Source: Pseudopithomyces maydicus (lineage: Eukaryota > Ascomycota > Dothideomycetes > Pleosporales > Didymosphaeriaceae). Taken from it: a DNA stretch of 64,000 nucleotides. The notes under the pieces are model-generated. The model worked only from the letters and a program-made list of their open reading frames with translations, was not told the origin of the DNA and made no database searches. Position 1 is the first letter of the stretch, and each line of letters begins with the position of its first letter. The DNA lies in assembly GCA_026873275.1 (NCBI GenBank), contig JANTUC010000006.1:248001-312000 (forward strand), in the 5' to 3' direction. Position numbers and translations under genes: made by a program. This document shows, piece after piece, positions 33,348 to 44,317 of the stretch.

Positions 33348-35029
33348 TTAGCGATTGTACCTAGGCTTCTTTTTGGGGAAACCAGAGTCGGAACGGTCGT
33401 TATTTCGTGACCGCTTGCCGAGATTGGGTGGACTTGATGAAGTATACCTAATTGGTGATGTATCAGAGCCTTCATTCAAGTTTTTCCTGTCATCGATATA
33501 GAACTCTGGCCTCAATCCAATATACCTGTCCGTGATAAAGTCCGTTGCGTCAAGCGCAGTGTACCGCTCCGGAAGCGTGGGGCTCAATTCGCTGTCACTC
33601 AAAGACATAGGGCCGCCTGCCACTGAGAGCTTCCTCAAGCGCCGTCCAGATTTGGCTTTACGTGGAAAGGTCCGTGTTGGCATGGGGCACGATGCCACAG
33701 ACAACACATTCGGCTTCTCGAGCTCTTTCTTAGCGGCCTGCAAGGCAGTCCATGTCTCATAATCGCGATTCTGATTGTTCATCAGATACGGCTTGTCATC
33801 CTGAGGCACCTCGTCGAAATGACGGGGCGGAGTAGGTATCAGTGAGGCCTTAGCTACGTCAATCATTGGCATCCCGAAGGCTCGAGCCACCACTTGATTC
33901 GCTTCTGCATCATACCCCCTTTGCTAAATAAATAACTCAAGGCCGAGCTGTCTCGACCCCACCGGAGATCGTTGCGCGCATCTTCATCATCCGTATATAC
34001 GATGTGGCGCCATATGTTTATCGACCAATATATCTTGAACGTTGTTTCAGGCAACTGAGGGGTCGCCTTGTAGCCGTGTTTTGTGATTTCCTCCCAGGTG
34101 TCCTTGCGGAACCATTGTGCAGTCCATGTCACAGGAACAGCGGTGTATTCGTCGCCCGCGAATGCCCGAGCGACTTCCTTGTTCTGCCACACCCTGTATA
34201 GATGGTAGAGTGATTCCGGCGAAGTTTTCTGGGGAGGATCAAGTCTGCCTCCAAACAAGAAGTGCTCCCAAGCGTAGCCTAATTCATTGGTTGGATGCTT
34301 CCAGTGGAGATACGGCTCTTTGAAGCGACCGTAGATTAATCCGCCGTAAGCGTGCGCAATCTCGTGGCACAGGACCATGGCGGTCTGAAAATCGTACCGA
34401 AACTGTTCGCTTCGGGAGCGCGTGACATAGCCAGTTTCCTCGTTCGTGTAATAGGCGAGCATTTGGTTATCTAGCCATATTTCAGTCTGAACCCTGGGCT
34501 TGAACATGTATTTTGACTGCTTTTCATCGAGTTTGGGGCATCCATCTGTGTGGGGGGTTACTTCTGTATCTTTGTTGATTATGGTCAAACCCCATGTATT
34601 CTTAAATCTCTCCTCGCCGGAGAAGTCGGACCATGTCCATGTATTAAGATGGGCCATACATCTAAGATTAGCAGCTATTATATCAATCTCATCTTTTCTC
34701 GCGATGCTGGCCCTCGAAAAGTATATGCAGTGTCGTGTTTTGGCATCATCCGCTCCTTTCTTTTGAACGGCCCCGAATGTTAGCGGGATGAAAAACTCAA
34801 GAAGAGAAGGAACGGTAAGATAAAGGGAGGCTAACTGAAGCGCTTGTTTCATATGTTTGTTCTGTTCAAGGTTTTCGGGGTGGAAGAGTGGGTGTATCGG
34901 GTTGTCGAGGTTGCCTTCTTCGACGGCAGCATCATTGAAAAGCTTGAACCGATCATCTCGATTCACGATCGAGACTAGCTTTCCGATGTGGTTCGGTCTT
35001 GGGGGTGAGTTCTCGGTGATAACTTCCAT
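33348..35029 (-). CDS. HExxH metallopeptidase-like protein, frame broken
   Basis: A protein of about 560 residues with a zinc-binding motif CHEIAHAYGG (His near residues 222 and 226, Glu 223). About 20 residues later NELGYAWEHFLFGG offers a Glu as a possible third ligand, as in gluzincins. No signal peptide is seen, so it is probably intracellular. The C-terminal 180 residues are basic and Ser/Pro-rich (KKKPRYNR at the end, possible nuclear signal). The catalytic part and the C-terminal part are in different frames. One extra G in the run 33915-33919 (C on the plus strand) joins SYLFSKGG to YDAEANQVVARAFGMPM. The exact peptidase family is unknown to me. Confidence 0.75.
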
Positions 35030-35751
35030 ATTGATGTGCCGGGTGGATGTGCGACTTTGCCAAAAATCAAGATACGTTTGCTATGATTGTTGCGAAAACA
35101 TAGTGACGGGATTTGTCTTTTCAATATATTTGAATCATCTGATTTCAGATGAAAAACCATACAATAGAATAAAAAACAAAAAGAAAAAAAGGACAATAAA
35201 TTGTTTTGTCCCCGACCGATTTGTCGTAACAAAGGGTTATTTTAGAACAAAGCACGTGTATAACAATGCCTCACCGTGTGGCTGCTCGGAAGTTTCTAGT
35301 GTGGTAAATACATACCAAGAACGCTAGGTCTTTCTTGGAGGACTGCAAGTTACTGGTTAACAAGCTGGCTCCCGAGCTACTTCGAAGAGTCAGTGTCACA
35401 AGAGTGAACTGAACTGCCCATGACAGGTCCCTTCCTCCACTCCACTTGAATCCCAATGGATCCGTGAATCCAGGGATTCACGTTTTCAACCAGATCATCC
35501 TCACTTCACTTTCACTTCACCTTCACTTCACTATCTCTAGAATCAATCTACTCGGATTTATATCTAAGGATATCGCGTTTGTATCCGCTATCCACGCTAA
35601 CCTCGAAAACTCGACTCTACGCTTGGCATATATAAACCGTCTCCGCATGGCATATATAAACACAACCGCTCATAGCACGGCACAGTTCTGACACCATTGC
35701 CTCAACTCAACTACAAAGTTCCACACACTCCCCACAAAAGTCTCGACGAAC
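35030..35751. other. Divergent intergenic region
   Basis: No gene is seen. It contains TTCACTTCAC-type direct repeats (about 35503-35531), an inverted repeat CGTGAATCC/GGATTCACG near 35463-35482, and the twin TATA repeats listed separately. Confidence 0.5.
35620..35661 (+). promoter_or_regulatory. Twin TATA-box direct repeat
   Basis: CGCTTGGCATATATAAAC at 35620-35637 recurs as CGCATGGCATATATAAAC at 35644-35661, 24 bases on with one mismatch. Each copy carries a consensus TATATAAA. They lie about 90-130 bases before the ATG at 35752 and look like a duplicated core promoter. Confidence 0.55.
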
Positions 35752-36069
35752 ATGGCCGATCAAGCAGAGCCCTCATCTCCAGCCACACCGAAGGTAAAGA
35801 ATGCACGCCACCGGCGCGATAAGGCCCAAGTTGACCCTGCAGCGGCTCGAGAGGCCTGGATGGCTTCGGAACAAGGCAGCAGCACGAGCAATGCCTCGAC
35901 AGATCCGGCTCACAATGCCACGTTTGATCCAGCGGAAGATATCACGCCTATCCGCCACACTCCTTCAGACGCCCACATCCAAGCGGGATCAGAACACCAA
36001 GTCGACACTGTAGATTGGGCAGCAGCATCGGCATCAAAAAAGGATGGCAACGCAACAGCGCAGAAGTAG
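35752..36069 (+). CDS. Small acidic hydrophilic protein, 105 residues
   Basis: An uninterrupted short frame starting MADQAEPSSPATPKVKNARH. It is rich in Ala, Ser, Asp and Thr, with a basic patch (KNARHRRDK) and no hydrophobic segment, so it is probably disordered and soluble. I do not recognise it. Support comes from the tandem TATATAAA promoter elements upstream and an ATG in a good context (CGAACATGG). It lies 265 bases before the lipase gene on the same strand, and each probably has its own promoter. Confidence 0.45.
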   Translation: MADQAEPSSPATPKVKNARHRRDKAQVDPAAAREAWMASEQGSSTSNASTDPAHNATFDPAEDITPIRHTPSDAHIQAGSEHQVDTVDWAAASASKKDGNATAQK

Positions 36070-36333
36070 ACGAGCTCAGGTCAATACCACAAGGCTCCTA
36101 CTACCAAGATCCATATGCTTGCACAGAACAAGCATTACCAAATACCAGGAACACGGGAAAGAGAATGCGAGGAGCGAATCCGTCCACGACGCCTGTAGTT
36201 AGATCGCGATGTTTTGATAGGACGAGCTTCCAGTTTGGGGTTAGGTCAGGATCACCTAGGTAGTGTTAGTCAGATACAATCCAGCTACAAAAACTGCTGC
36301 CTACATCAACAAGAACTTTCACATCCCGTCACA

Positions 36334-37527
36334 ATGTCTATCTCTTTGTTTTGTTTCGTGACGCAATTCTTTGTCGCGGTAGCAAGTCTGCAGCTACCGC
36401 CTCCCACAGGCCCATACAATGTTGGAACAAAGCCTTACGTGTTAAAGCATACCACGCTGAATGATCCCGTGGCCCCCAAAAATATCAGCAAATCCATTCT
36501 CGTCAATGTGTATTATCCTACGCGGGATGAAGCACCACCGCAACGATACCTCTGGCCAGGTCTTACCGATATCTACGATGCGTATTACGGCCTTCCAAAT
36601 GGAACCTTCAATGATATCACCGCGAACCTTGCTCACAATGCAAAACCCTTGACAAAGAAAGAGCACGATAAGCTGCGTCTCCCGACGTTGTTATTCGGCC
36701 CCGCGCAAGCAGGTCCACCAAGCCAGTTCTACGCAGGTATCATTCTGGAAATGGTCAGCAAGGGATTTCCAGTCGTGACCGTAGACCACCCCTGGGAACC
36801 GCCATACATGGAGTACCCAGATGGGACAGTTTTCACAGGCCACGAGCTCGCCTGGTCTCCTTGCCACTCTGTTTCCGACACAATCCACGCATATCGCCTC
36901 GTTGACAACTCAGCTATTCTGGACGCGCTGCCGCATATCTCCAAAGACCTGGGTATCCCGCTGGACTTGAAGCGATTCGCATTTTTCGGGCACTCGCTTG
37001 GTGCAAGCGTAGCTTTGAGCCAGGTCCTCGCGGAGAGACAGCGCCCTGCTTCGCGGGATAAGGTTTTCTTGGGGGCACTTGATATGGATGGCTCGCTTTA
37101 CGGCATCGGAAGGACGAATTCGTCTTGGGTCAATACACGGATACCCACACTGACACTAGGATCCTCACGGAATTACGATCTAACGTGGCCCGTTTTCGAA
37201 TCGTACCAGACGTCCTGGACAAAGAGTCTGCGCATCCTAGGACATTCGAACCATACTGATTACTCCGATCTCATTTTCTTGAAGCAAGCAAACGGTATCG
37301 CAGGCGGGGCGGGAGTCATCTCTGCAGAGAGGTTCCTAGAGGTATCTCGAACGTTTGTTGGGGCCTTTTTTGAAATGCTCGTTGGTAAGGGTGAAGGGGT
37401 TCTCAGTGGATCGGCAGATGTGACAGGGAAGTTTCCGGATGTCAGTTTCGATTATAATAACACGGGGAATCCGTGTGAGCCTGCGGAACTCTGCTGGCCG
37501 CTAGAGGATCCTCCACCTTCGTGCTAG
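36334..37527 (+). CDS. Secreted PAF-acetylhydrolase-like lipase
   Basis: A single-exon protein of 397 residues with a signal peptide (MSISLFCFVTQFFVAVASLQ). The catalytic serine is in FFGHSLGAS (near residue 220), the acid is likely in GALDMDGSLYG, and the His is in ILGHSNHTDYSDL, the order seen in platelet-activating-factor acetylhydrolases (plasma type). These enzymes cleave short acyl chains from the sn-2 position of phospholipids. In fungi the substrate is unknown. The ATG at 36334 was chosen because it gives a clean signal peptide, whereas the upstream in-frame stretch does not. Several N-glycosylation sequons (NIS, NGT, NSS, NHT) fit secretion. Confidence 0.9.
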   Translation: MSISLFCFVTQFFVAVASLQLPPPTGPYNVGTKPYVLKHTTLNDPVAPKNISKSILVNVYYPTRDEAPPQRYLWPGLTDIYDAYYGLPNGTFNDITANLAHNAKPLTKKEHDKLRLPTLLFGPAQAGPPSQFYAGIILEMVSKGFPVVTVDHPWEPPYMEYPDGTVFTGHELAWSPCHSVSDTIHAYRLVDNSAILDALPHISKDLGIPLDLKRFAFFGHSLGASVALSQVLAERQRPASRDKVFLGALDMDGSLYGIGRTNSSWVNTRIPTLTLGSSRNYDLTWPVFESYQTSWTKSLRILGHSNHTDYSDLIFLKQANGIAGGAGVISAERFLEVSRTFVGAFFEMLVGKGEGVLSGSADVTGKFPDVSFDYNNTGNPCEPAELCWPLEDPPPSC

Positions 37528-38055
37528 ATGAGAAATATGATGATTCTGGAGGGAGATAGATGTATCCTAGTGCCGCGGTTCGACTTGTTAGAGTAAATAT
37601 TTATCGTGACTTATACAAGTATTGTCGGGGTGCTTCCTTAATATGTATCGCGGACGGCCGCCGGAACTATTGCTGGACTGCATCCACAATGGTATTATGG
37701 ATTTACTTTTGATACGCTTTACCGCATATGGAATGAACACTTTGATCAGCAGTGTGTTCTTGAGGAAGCCCTATAGAGCAGCAATTCTGGCCTGCGTCCT
37801 AACAATGACGTCTTTGCGACTAAAACACTACAATTTCAATGAGTGGTGCCGCTCAACTTTCGGCTTTTTCGGAAGAGGTGGAAATGTTGACACTCAACGA
37901 TGGTCGCAATATTCAATGACGCAGCCTTTACACCAACTCAAAAAAGGGTCGTGTCCGATCGCACGAACAACGTAGATACGGGGCTTTGGTAGCTTTAATG
38001 AGTCTTGTTTAACACTGGAGCTCTTCCTGTCAATCCGTAATAATTTTCTCACACC
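37528..38055. other. Intergenic DNA
   Basis: No gene is supported. A 117-codon frame in this interval has no recognisable feature. Confidence 0.5.
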
Positions 38056-39112
38056 ATGACGCAGTCAAAGATTCCGTCCACAGGAAGTCGCACCGAGCTG
38101 GCTTCCTCGATTAAAACATTCCTAAAGGATCATCCCAATCTTCATCTCGGCGGAGAAGAAGATTTCCATGAAGAGCGCCGCAAACACCTAGAAGTCTTTG
38201 GTATTCACTCTATCCCAAAGGACAAAGTTCATCCAATTGGCGAGGTAGAATTCACAGCTCTTCGTGGGCCCCACGGAACCATCCCGGTCAGAATATTCCA
38301 CCCCAAGTCAGGCGAGGAAAAGAGAAAGAAGGGAGAAGCCGGTGCATTGATTTATTTCCACGGTGGTGGCTACACAGTGGGCTCAGTGGACGAATTTGAA
38401 AATGGCCTCAGGCTTGTAGCGGAGGAGAGCGGATGCCAGGTAGGCTGTTTTCCTCGTGATAAACTCTAGCTCTCCAAATTAACCAGGTGATTAGGTATAT
38501 GGCATCGATTATCGATTAGCACCAGAGTTCCGCTTCCCAACTCAGCTCGATGAATACTCAGCGCTCATCGACTGGCTACAAGGCGAAGGCGGCAAAGCCC
38601 ACGGCGTTCACCCAGATCGCGTTGCCGGCGGTGGCGATTCAGCTGGTGGAAACATGACTGCCGCTGTATGCCTACGACGCAAAGATGAGAACCAAAAACC
38701 TCTTGCTGCGCAGATTTTGCTATATCCGGAAGCTCGTCTTCCCTTCGACACGCCAGCAGCGTCGGAGAACAACAGCGGATACTATCTTGAATGCAACGGC
38801 ATTTTCAGTTTTGCGGACCATTACCTGCCTCGTGGGACGCCTCCATCGCATAGGTATATAAGTCCTGGGATGCAACCAGTCGACACACTTGGAGTGTTAC
38901 CGCCCGCGGGGATATATACCTGCGGCTTCGATCCTCTGAGGGATGTAGGCGTTGAATATGCACACAAAACCGAGAGCGCAGGTAACCATGTTGTATGGAG
39001 ACATTATGATAGTTTTACGCATGGTTTCCTGCAGATGACCGCTTGGAGCGACGATGCCACGAGAGCGGTGAAAGAGGTCGCTGGCGATCTGAAGAAGTTC
39101 ATGTACGATTGA
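38056..39112 (+). CDS. Alpha/beta hydrolase of the hormone-sensitive-lipase family
   Basis: Two exons, 38056-38439 and 38495-39112, give 333 residues. The motifs are classic for the HSL-type esterases: HGGGYTVGS (oxyanion hole, about residue 101), GGGDSAGGNM (catalytic Ser near 176), FDPLRD (Asp) and SFTHGFLQM (His). No signal peptide is present, so it acts inside the cell, probably on carboxyl esters. Substrate unknown. The 55-nt intron has GTAGGC and TTAG borders and leaves phase 0. Confidence 0.92.
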
Positions 39113-39497
39113 ATGAGTCGATCAGTGTCGAAGACTGTAGATCGATAGTCATTCCCTGAAACAGCAGTTAGTAACGAGGGGAATATTGATGAGTGGTGGA
39201 CATGGCCGTAAGGTTGTCCTGGCAGGTAGATACGCCCCACTTTTTCTGTGCCCCGCCTCGCCCGAATGTAGTAAGCTTAGATGAGTCGACATGAGCAGCA
39301 TCGATTGGTGATTGAAAAGCACGCGACTTTCTTGCAGAAAGTGCAATTTCATAGTCTTCGGTTTACATTTGCACGCATGCTTAGGCAGTTTCTTTAAGAT
39401 ATATGGATTCGGGCATTGATTCATCACCTGTGCATTTGCAGCCGGGCTCTTGTAGATCTGCTGCTCTACAATTCAAGACAAAATCCGTACAGCGTTC
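39113..39497. other. Intergenic DNA
   Basis: No gene is seen. Confidence 0.5.
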
Positions 39498-40772
39498 ATG
39501 GTAGACCTTCTTTCGAACCACTCGCCTAAAACTTCCCACGACTTTCGAATTTTCAGTATGCAGTATCCCTCGATCCCAGGGACATCCCCCTTACCATACG
39601 ACCCACTCCCACCGATATCATTAACCGAACTACCCCCATCCCTAACCACCCCCTCACCACCAAAACCGAATTCAAAATCAATCTTCGCCTTCTGGAAAAC
39701 CGGCATCGCCACTCTCCCCCCATATCTCCTCCGAAACGTCCTCAACTGGCACCGCCGCTACGCCCCCCTAGGATGGCAAATCTACGTCGTCGACACGGTC
39801 CCCAACTCACCCTTGAACGTCTCCCACTTCATCGACATCACCTCTCCCTCCGTAGTCCCCGAGGCATTCCGCAACGGCACCCTCGACGGCGGCTACGTCG
39901 CGCAGCACACGTCGGACCTCGTCCGGTTCCCCCTGCTCCTGCGCCACGGGGGTCTCTACATGGACGTCGGGATCCTGCACTTCGGCGACATCGACGAGCT
40001 CTGGACGCGGAAGATTGCGAACCCGGAGTCGCCCTACGACTTTGCTGGGGTCACCATGGGCGAGCACCCGGAGATCTCGGCCGTGAATTTTTGGCTGATG
40101 AGTGGGCCGCGGAATCCGCTGATTGAACGGGCGCATCATGTTTTGCTGAAGCTGTGGGAGGGGAATACTAATACGACGGGCGCGTCGGGACATCCGCTTG
40201 TAAGTCATATTCCGTTGATGCGGGTCCCGCAGGAGGTTACTGTGGAGGAGGAAGGGAAGGAGAAGATGGTGATTGATGATGCGGCGATGACGGATTATGC
40301 GGTGCAGATTCATTGCTTGGGTGCTGTGCAGCATTGGCTTGATGAGGAAGGTGGGTGGAATGGACCGAAGTATGTGCGAGAGAAGTGTTGGTTTTACAGC
40401 ATGGTCGAGCACACGTACATCCATGAGCAGATGACGGGATGGGTGAGCAAGAAACAGCACGAGCTTTTTTCATTATCGCTTCCAGGGCCTGGGGAGGAGG
40501 AGAGTGAAGATCAGCTACTGGCTAGGAGGATCGTGGAAAAAGTGGCGTCGGATGGTTGGGCTATTAAGCTCGGCCATGGCTTTGCTGCGAAGCTGTTCGG
40601 TGCGGATACCTTGGGTATGCTGTGGAGGAAGCACGATGGAACCGATTGCAAAGAGAGAACTTACGGAGGGTGGCTGAGGTGGGCGGAGGTCAACTGCAAG
40701 CAGAACGGACTTCCTAAACCCTTGGATATCCCATCCTACGAGCCGACTACCAAAGCCCGATTGATCCTATAA
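39498..40772 (+). CDS. Glycosyltransferase of the capsular-polysaccharide-synthesis type
   Basis: A single-exon protein of 424 residues with the features of glycosyltransferases of the capsule/GT32-like group: FAFWKTGIATLPPYLLRNVLNWHRRY at the start, then TSDLVRFPLLLRHGGLYMDVGI with a DxD-type motif (near residue 153) that would bind metal and nucleotide sugar. The family transfers sugars from nucleotide donors. No signal anchor is clear, so the location is unknown. Two starts are possible: 39498 is used here, and MQYPSIPG at 39558 is the alternative. Codon use drifts from C-rich to G-rich along the gene. Confidence 0.87.
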   Translation: MVDLLSNHSPKTSHDFRIFSMQYPSIPGTSPLPYDPLPPISLTELPPSLTTPSPPKPNSKSIFAFWKTGIATLPPYLLRNVLNWHRRYAPLGWQIYVVDTVPNSPLNVSHFIDITSPSVVPEAFRNGTLDGGYVAQHTSDLVRFPLLLRHGGLYMDVGILHFGDIDELWTRKIANPESPYDFAGVTMGEHPEISAVNFWLMSGPRNPLIERAHHVLLKLWEGNTNTTGASGHPLVSHIPLMRVPQEVTVEEEGKEKMVIDDAAMTDYAVQIHCLGAVQHWLDEEGGWNGPKYVREKCWFYSMVEHTYIHEQMTGWVSKKQHELFSLSLPGPGEEESEDQLLARRIVEKVASDGWAIKLGHGFAAKLFGADTLGMLWRKHDGTDCKERTYGGWLRWAEVNCKQNGLPKPLDIPSYEPTTKARLIL

Positions 40773-40950
40773 GCTCTTCAGCGCATGAATAGAGCGCTAG
40801 ACGACTTCACCCATTCGCCTTTTGAGCGACCCATCGATACAGATAGAATATACACAAAGAACATAGGTTCGCTACAAAACACACATTAAACAAGCTTCCC
40901 TCTACCACCCTAACCTCTCAAACATCCCCGCCCCCTTAACATCCCTCTTC

Positions 40951-41897
40951 CTACTCCCCCGGCAGCGCCCCCGTACAATCCACCAACCCCTCCGCCTCCA
41001 CCCCCAACATCCCCAACTTCACCATCGCCGGCACAAACGCACTATCCCACGCCCCCTTGCTCGCCGCAAACATTTTCATCGGGATCCCCGTCTCCAAGTT
41101 CTTCGCCATGCTCCCATCGCTCCCGATGGTGATGGGCGCCCGTCCGCTGATCGTCTCCGAGTAGTACTTGGAGTCCCACCGGCCGGGCGTCGAGTCCATG
41201 GTCAGGTTTGCCCGTCGGACGCGGGCCGCGCTGTGGGCGCCGATGAGGGCCGAGAGGTCCGTGGCGGAGAAGCCGCGCGCGGCGAAGCTTTGGATGAGGT
41301 CTGAGGCGGCTTCGTGGCCCGTGGGGAGGATGCCGGCTGGAGAGGGGGTGTCGGAGTCGGGGCGGCCTACTTTGACGGGGACGGTGGGTCCTCCGGGGCA
41401 GGTTTTGATGGCGTGGGCTGGGGGCTGTTAGTTAACATGTTTTGTTTTTGAGGTACGTGTGTGTTGGAATGGGACCTACCGGCAGCGAATTGGATGAGGT
41501 CGCCGTAACCGACTTCCTTCTGTTCAGCGAGGGTGCCCAGGGTCTCGCATATTGATTGGAGGCCGGAATTCTCTGGTCTCCAGCACTCGTCGGCTAAGAT
41601 GAGCGAGCCGTCACACACGCCGTTGAAGCAATCGTGGAAGCCTGCTCTTATTGCCCCGCGAGCAGCAGCTGTGCATTCGCCATTCGCGAGGAACTGTTGT
41701 GTGAGGATGGTGGATATTTCGGTCCACACTGCCGGACATTCATCATTCCCATTTAACTTTTGGAAAATGGGGCCCAGAAGCATTGAAAGTAGACCCCGCT
41801 TGGCGTTCGACGCTGAAGTTGTGATATCGGAGAATTGAAGCGCCTGAACGGTGCTAGCCGCAGCCAGGGCGGCAGTAAGTGTCGAAAAGATATACAT
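40951..41897 (-). CDS. Secreted class II-like heme peroxidase
   Basis: Two exons (minus strand), 41480-41897 and 40951-41417, give 294 residues. The N-terminus is a signal peptide (MYIFSTLTAALAAASTVQA). The distal heme pocket is AIRAGFHDCFNGVCDGS (Arg and His, near residues 86-90), and the proximal His lies in SALIGAHSAARV (near residue 198). Paired cysteines fit a secreted peroxidase of the fungal class II fold. No ligninolytic Trp was assigned, so a generic low-redox activity is more likely than lignin peroxidase. The ATG at 41897 was chosen over an upstream TTG because it gives a clean signal peptide. The intron (41418-41479) splits FAA|AHAIKTC cleanly. Confidence 0.9.
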
Positions 41898-43760
41898 TAC
41901 GAATAAAAACAAGAGTATGTTGTGAAGAGAAGCGGATGAACAAGGCGATGGTTAGCCCGTCAAAAAAATGATAGAATCGAATGTCCAAGTATGACTGAGG
42001 ACAAATACCTGTCCCATGACAGTACTTTATAAATTGCGAGAAAATCCAAAGGAACCCGTTAAAATAGCAACACTCGGCAAGATCTATCGTTTACAATATG
42101 GAGGCGACTTGACTTGTTTGGGCCTGGAGCTAGTCCTGGAGAGTCGCCATCAACATGCCACAAAAGCGTGCATAGTCAGTTATGGCGGGGAAAATGCTGC
42201 CAGAGTACTTTTCACGGTCCTGATACCTCGCCAAGCAGCCTCTCGCGATGCCAAACAAGCCTATGCTAGTTGGCAACTTGCCGAAAGCGTTAGCTACCCT
42301 CCCGATTCGGACACACCAGCGATATAGTTTTTGCTAAATCTGGCGTGCCTGCTCGAAAGTAGTTCACATGCTCCATTCTGTATGCAAGTCTCCCGCGATG
42401 CTAGCCCTGACGCGCAATGCCTCGCATCCCAAGTGGTTCCAAGATGGCATTCCTGTTAGCAAGTTCATGCATTCACTGCGCAGACCTCCGGCGCTCCCTG
42501 ATAGGCACGTCGTTGAGCGAACATGTGTCTGTCGCTGTCAACCTTGACTCAGGCAGCGTTTTGAAACAGGAGCGATAGCGTCTTTCTTCCTCCACCGGCG
42601 GTATCAGGAAGATCGAAAGCGGATGTGAACCCCCTAGTAGCGATCGCGCGGGTCCACCCACCCTAGCGGCGGCAACTAGCGACACGAAGGAAGCCGATCA
42701 CCAGTGTCCTAATGCGTACCATTATGCGTATGTATACCAAGCCTCCGACGAGAACCATCATAAATCACAATCCCAAATCGTATGCGCTTCAGACTTTGCG
42801 TCGGTGTTTCCGCTTCACACTATGCTGATGGCACGTCTGGTCGATTATGCGGTTACGTACACACCTATATACGTACCCAAGTTCACACATCACGCGAAAA
42901 AGTGACAACCTCTCACCCCCCACCCAACGCCTCGTTCCCAGCCCACGCGCTCATCTCCCGCCCCACCAAATCAATAGCCCATCCCACCGGCCCAACCCTG
43001 CTGAAACGTCGCCGGACCCAAACCCAGGGCCTTCTCTCGCGACCCAGCGTCCCCACACCCACGCATCACATACATACATACCTGCTCCCTTCCAAAAATC
43101 GCACCAGCCAATCAACGTGACCGGATATCCAGCTGGCCTCCGCTCCTGGACGTACGTGTGTACATGTGTATGTATGTAGCCGAGGCGCTCCTCTGCTTCC
43201 AAACAACAGGGGTTAGTTTTTGCACTAGCTGGCTAGCTAGTCAGTGGTAGATGGAGGGTAATAGCGATCTGCTGGACGCACGAACGTACGGAGCACGTGC
43301 ATCTATTTGCGAAAGGGCGAGTGACCTGCTCCTTGGGTACATTGAATGAAAGTGTATGTATTGCGGACCAGGCGGCGCGGACGAGAAACCTGGTTGATAA
43401 AAGCCTCTCGCTCTGTTTACCTTCTCCCCTCCCCCTCGCATGTGATGAGAACGAATTATAGATATTGGACTAATTAATAGTATATACTCCCCTCTACCCC
43501 ATTCCTCACCCACCATTTCTTCGTCTTTAAAAGCAAAGCACCCGGGAATCATCAGAAACACAGAATATTATTTAAATCCAAGAACCATGGTATTAGATCT
43601 AACCCCTATCTATCCATCCTCCTATCCCATCCCATTCTCCCGTCCATCCATCCCATTCTCCCATTTCCCTTCCCTTCATTCCCATTCCCCCATCCATCCA
43701 CCCTCCTGCCAGCCAAGCAAACAAAACACGTAACTGAACGCCCCAATATGCTGATTAATA

Positions 43761-43788
43761 CCCCCCCCCTCCCCCCCCCCCCTCCCCC
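43761..43788. repeat. Poly-C tract
   Basis: A run of 9 C, then T, 12 C, T and 5 C. Confidence 0.9.
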
Positions 43789-43831
43789 TAACCCGCGCAC
43801 CCCTCCGCGCCCGACTAAAAGAAAGATAAAC

Positions 43832-43852
43832 CATACTATACTATACTATATT
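43832..43852. repeat. Tandem CTATA repeat
   Basis: Three to four copies of a 5-base unit (ACTAT phase). Confidence 0.8.
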
Positions 43853-43944
43853 ACGTATTAAACCAGCGAAAAAGAAACAAGAGGTGGACCAGCGGGGAAG
43901 AAAGAAAGACAGAAGGTAGGAAGAAAAAGACATGAGGAAGGAGG

Positions 43945-44005
43945 GTAGAGAGAGAATGAGAGAGAAAGAGAAGAGGGAGGGAGAGAGAGAGAGAGAGAAG
44001 AGAGA
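43945..44005. repeat. (GA)n-rich microsatellite
   Basis: Purine-rich strand with a near-perfect (GA)9 core at 43980-43998. Confidence 0.85.
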
Positions 44006-44317
44006 TGAAGTTGATGACTTGCTTTGCTTGCTTGCTTTGCTTTGCTCGCTCACGCTATGCTTTCTTGCTTGCTTTCCCTGAAAAGGCGAAACAGAAACAG
44101 AAACGCAACAAAAGACGACGACAAGTCGTAGAAACGCAGCGCTTCGCAGCAGTGCAACGTAACACCGCCCAGCATAACCGGACAGAGAGGCAGACGACAT
44201 AGCACAGCACAGCACAGTACGGTACCCGCACACAGTCCCAGCACCGCCATCGCTCCACCCGCAACGACGCGAAATCAGAACCAAGCGACGACACCCGTCG
44301 CATTTCATCGCCCCTGT

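Larger units (their letters stand above)
41898..44317. other. Gene-poor 2.4 kb with simple repeats
   Basis: No gene is supported. A 103-codon frame at 42016-42327 is not convincing. The stretch holds C-tracts, (GA)n, CTATA repeats, TACATAC/GTATGTA words (about 42850-43180) and short CATCC-type repeats (about 43613-43700). It would also contain the peroxidase promoter and the formin 3' end. Confidence 0.5.

Noticed and set aside
37622..37975. Plus-strand frame of 117 codons
   Set aside because: No recognisable sequence; lies in the 3' region of the lipase gene.
42016..42327. Plus-strand frame of 103 codons beside the peroxidase promoter
   Set aside because: No motif, weak codon use, and it lies in the peroxidase promoter. 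Not enough to call a gene.
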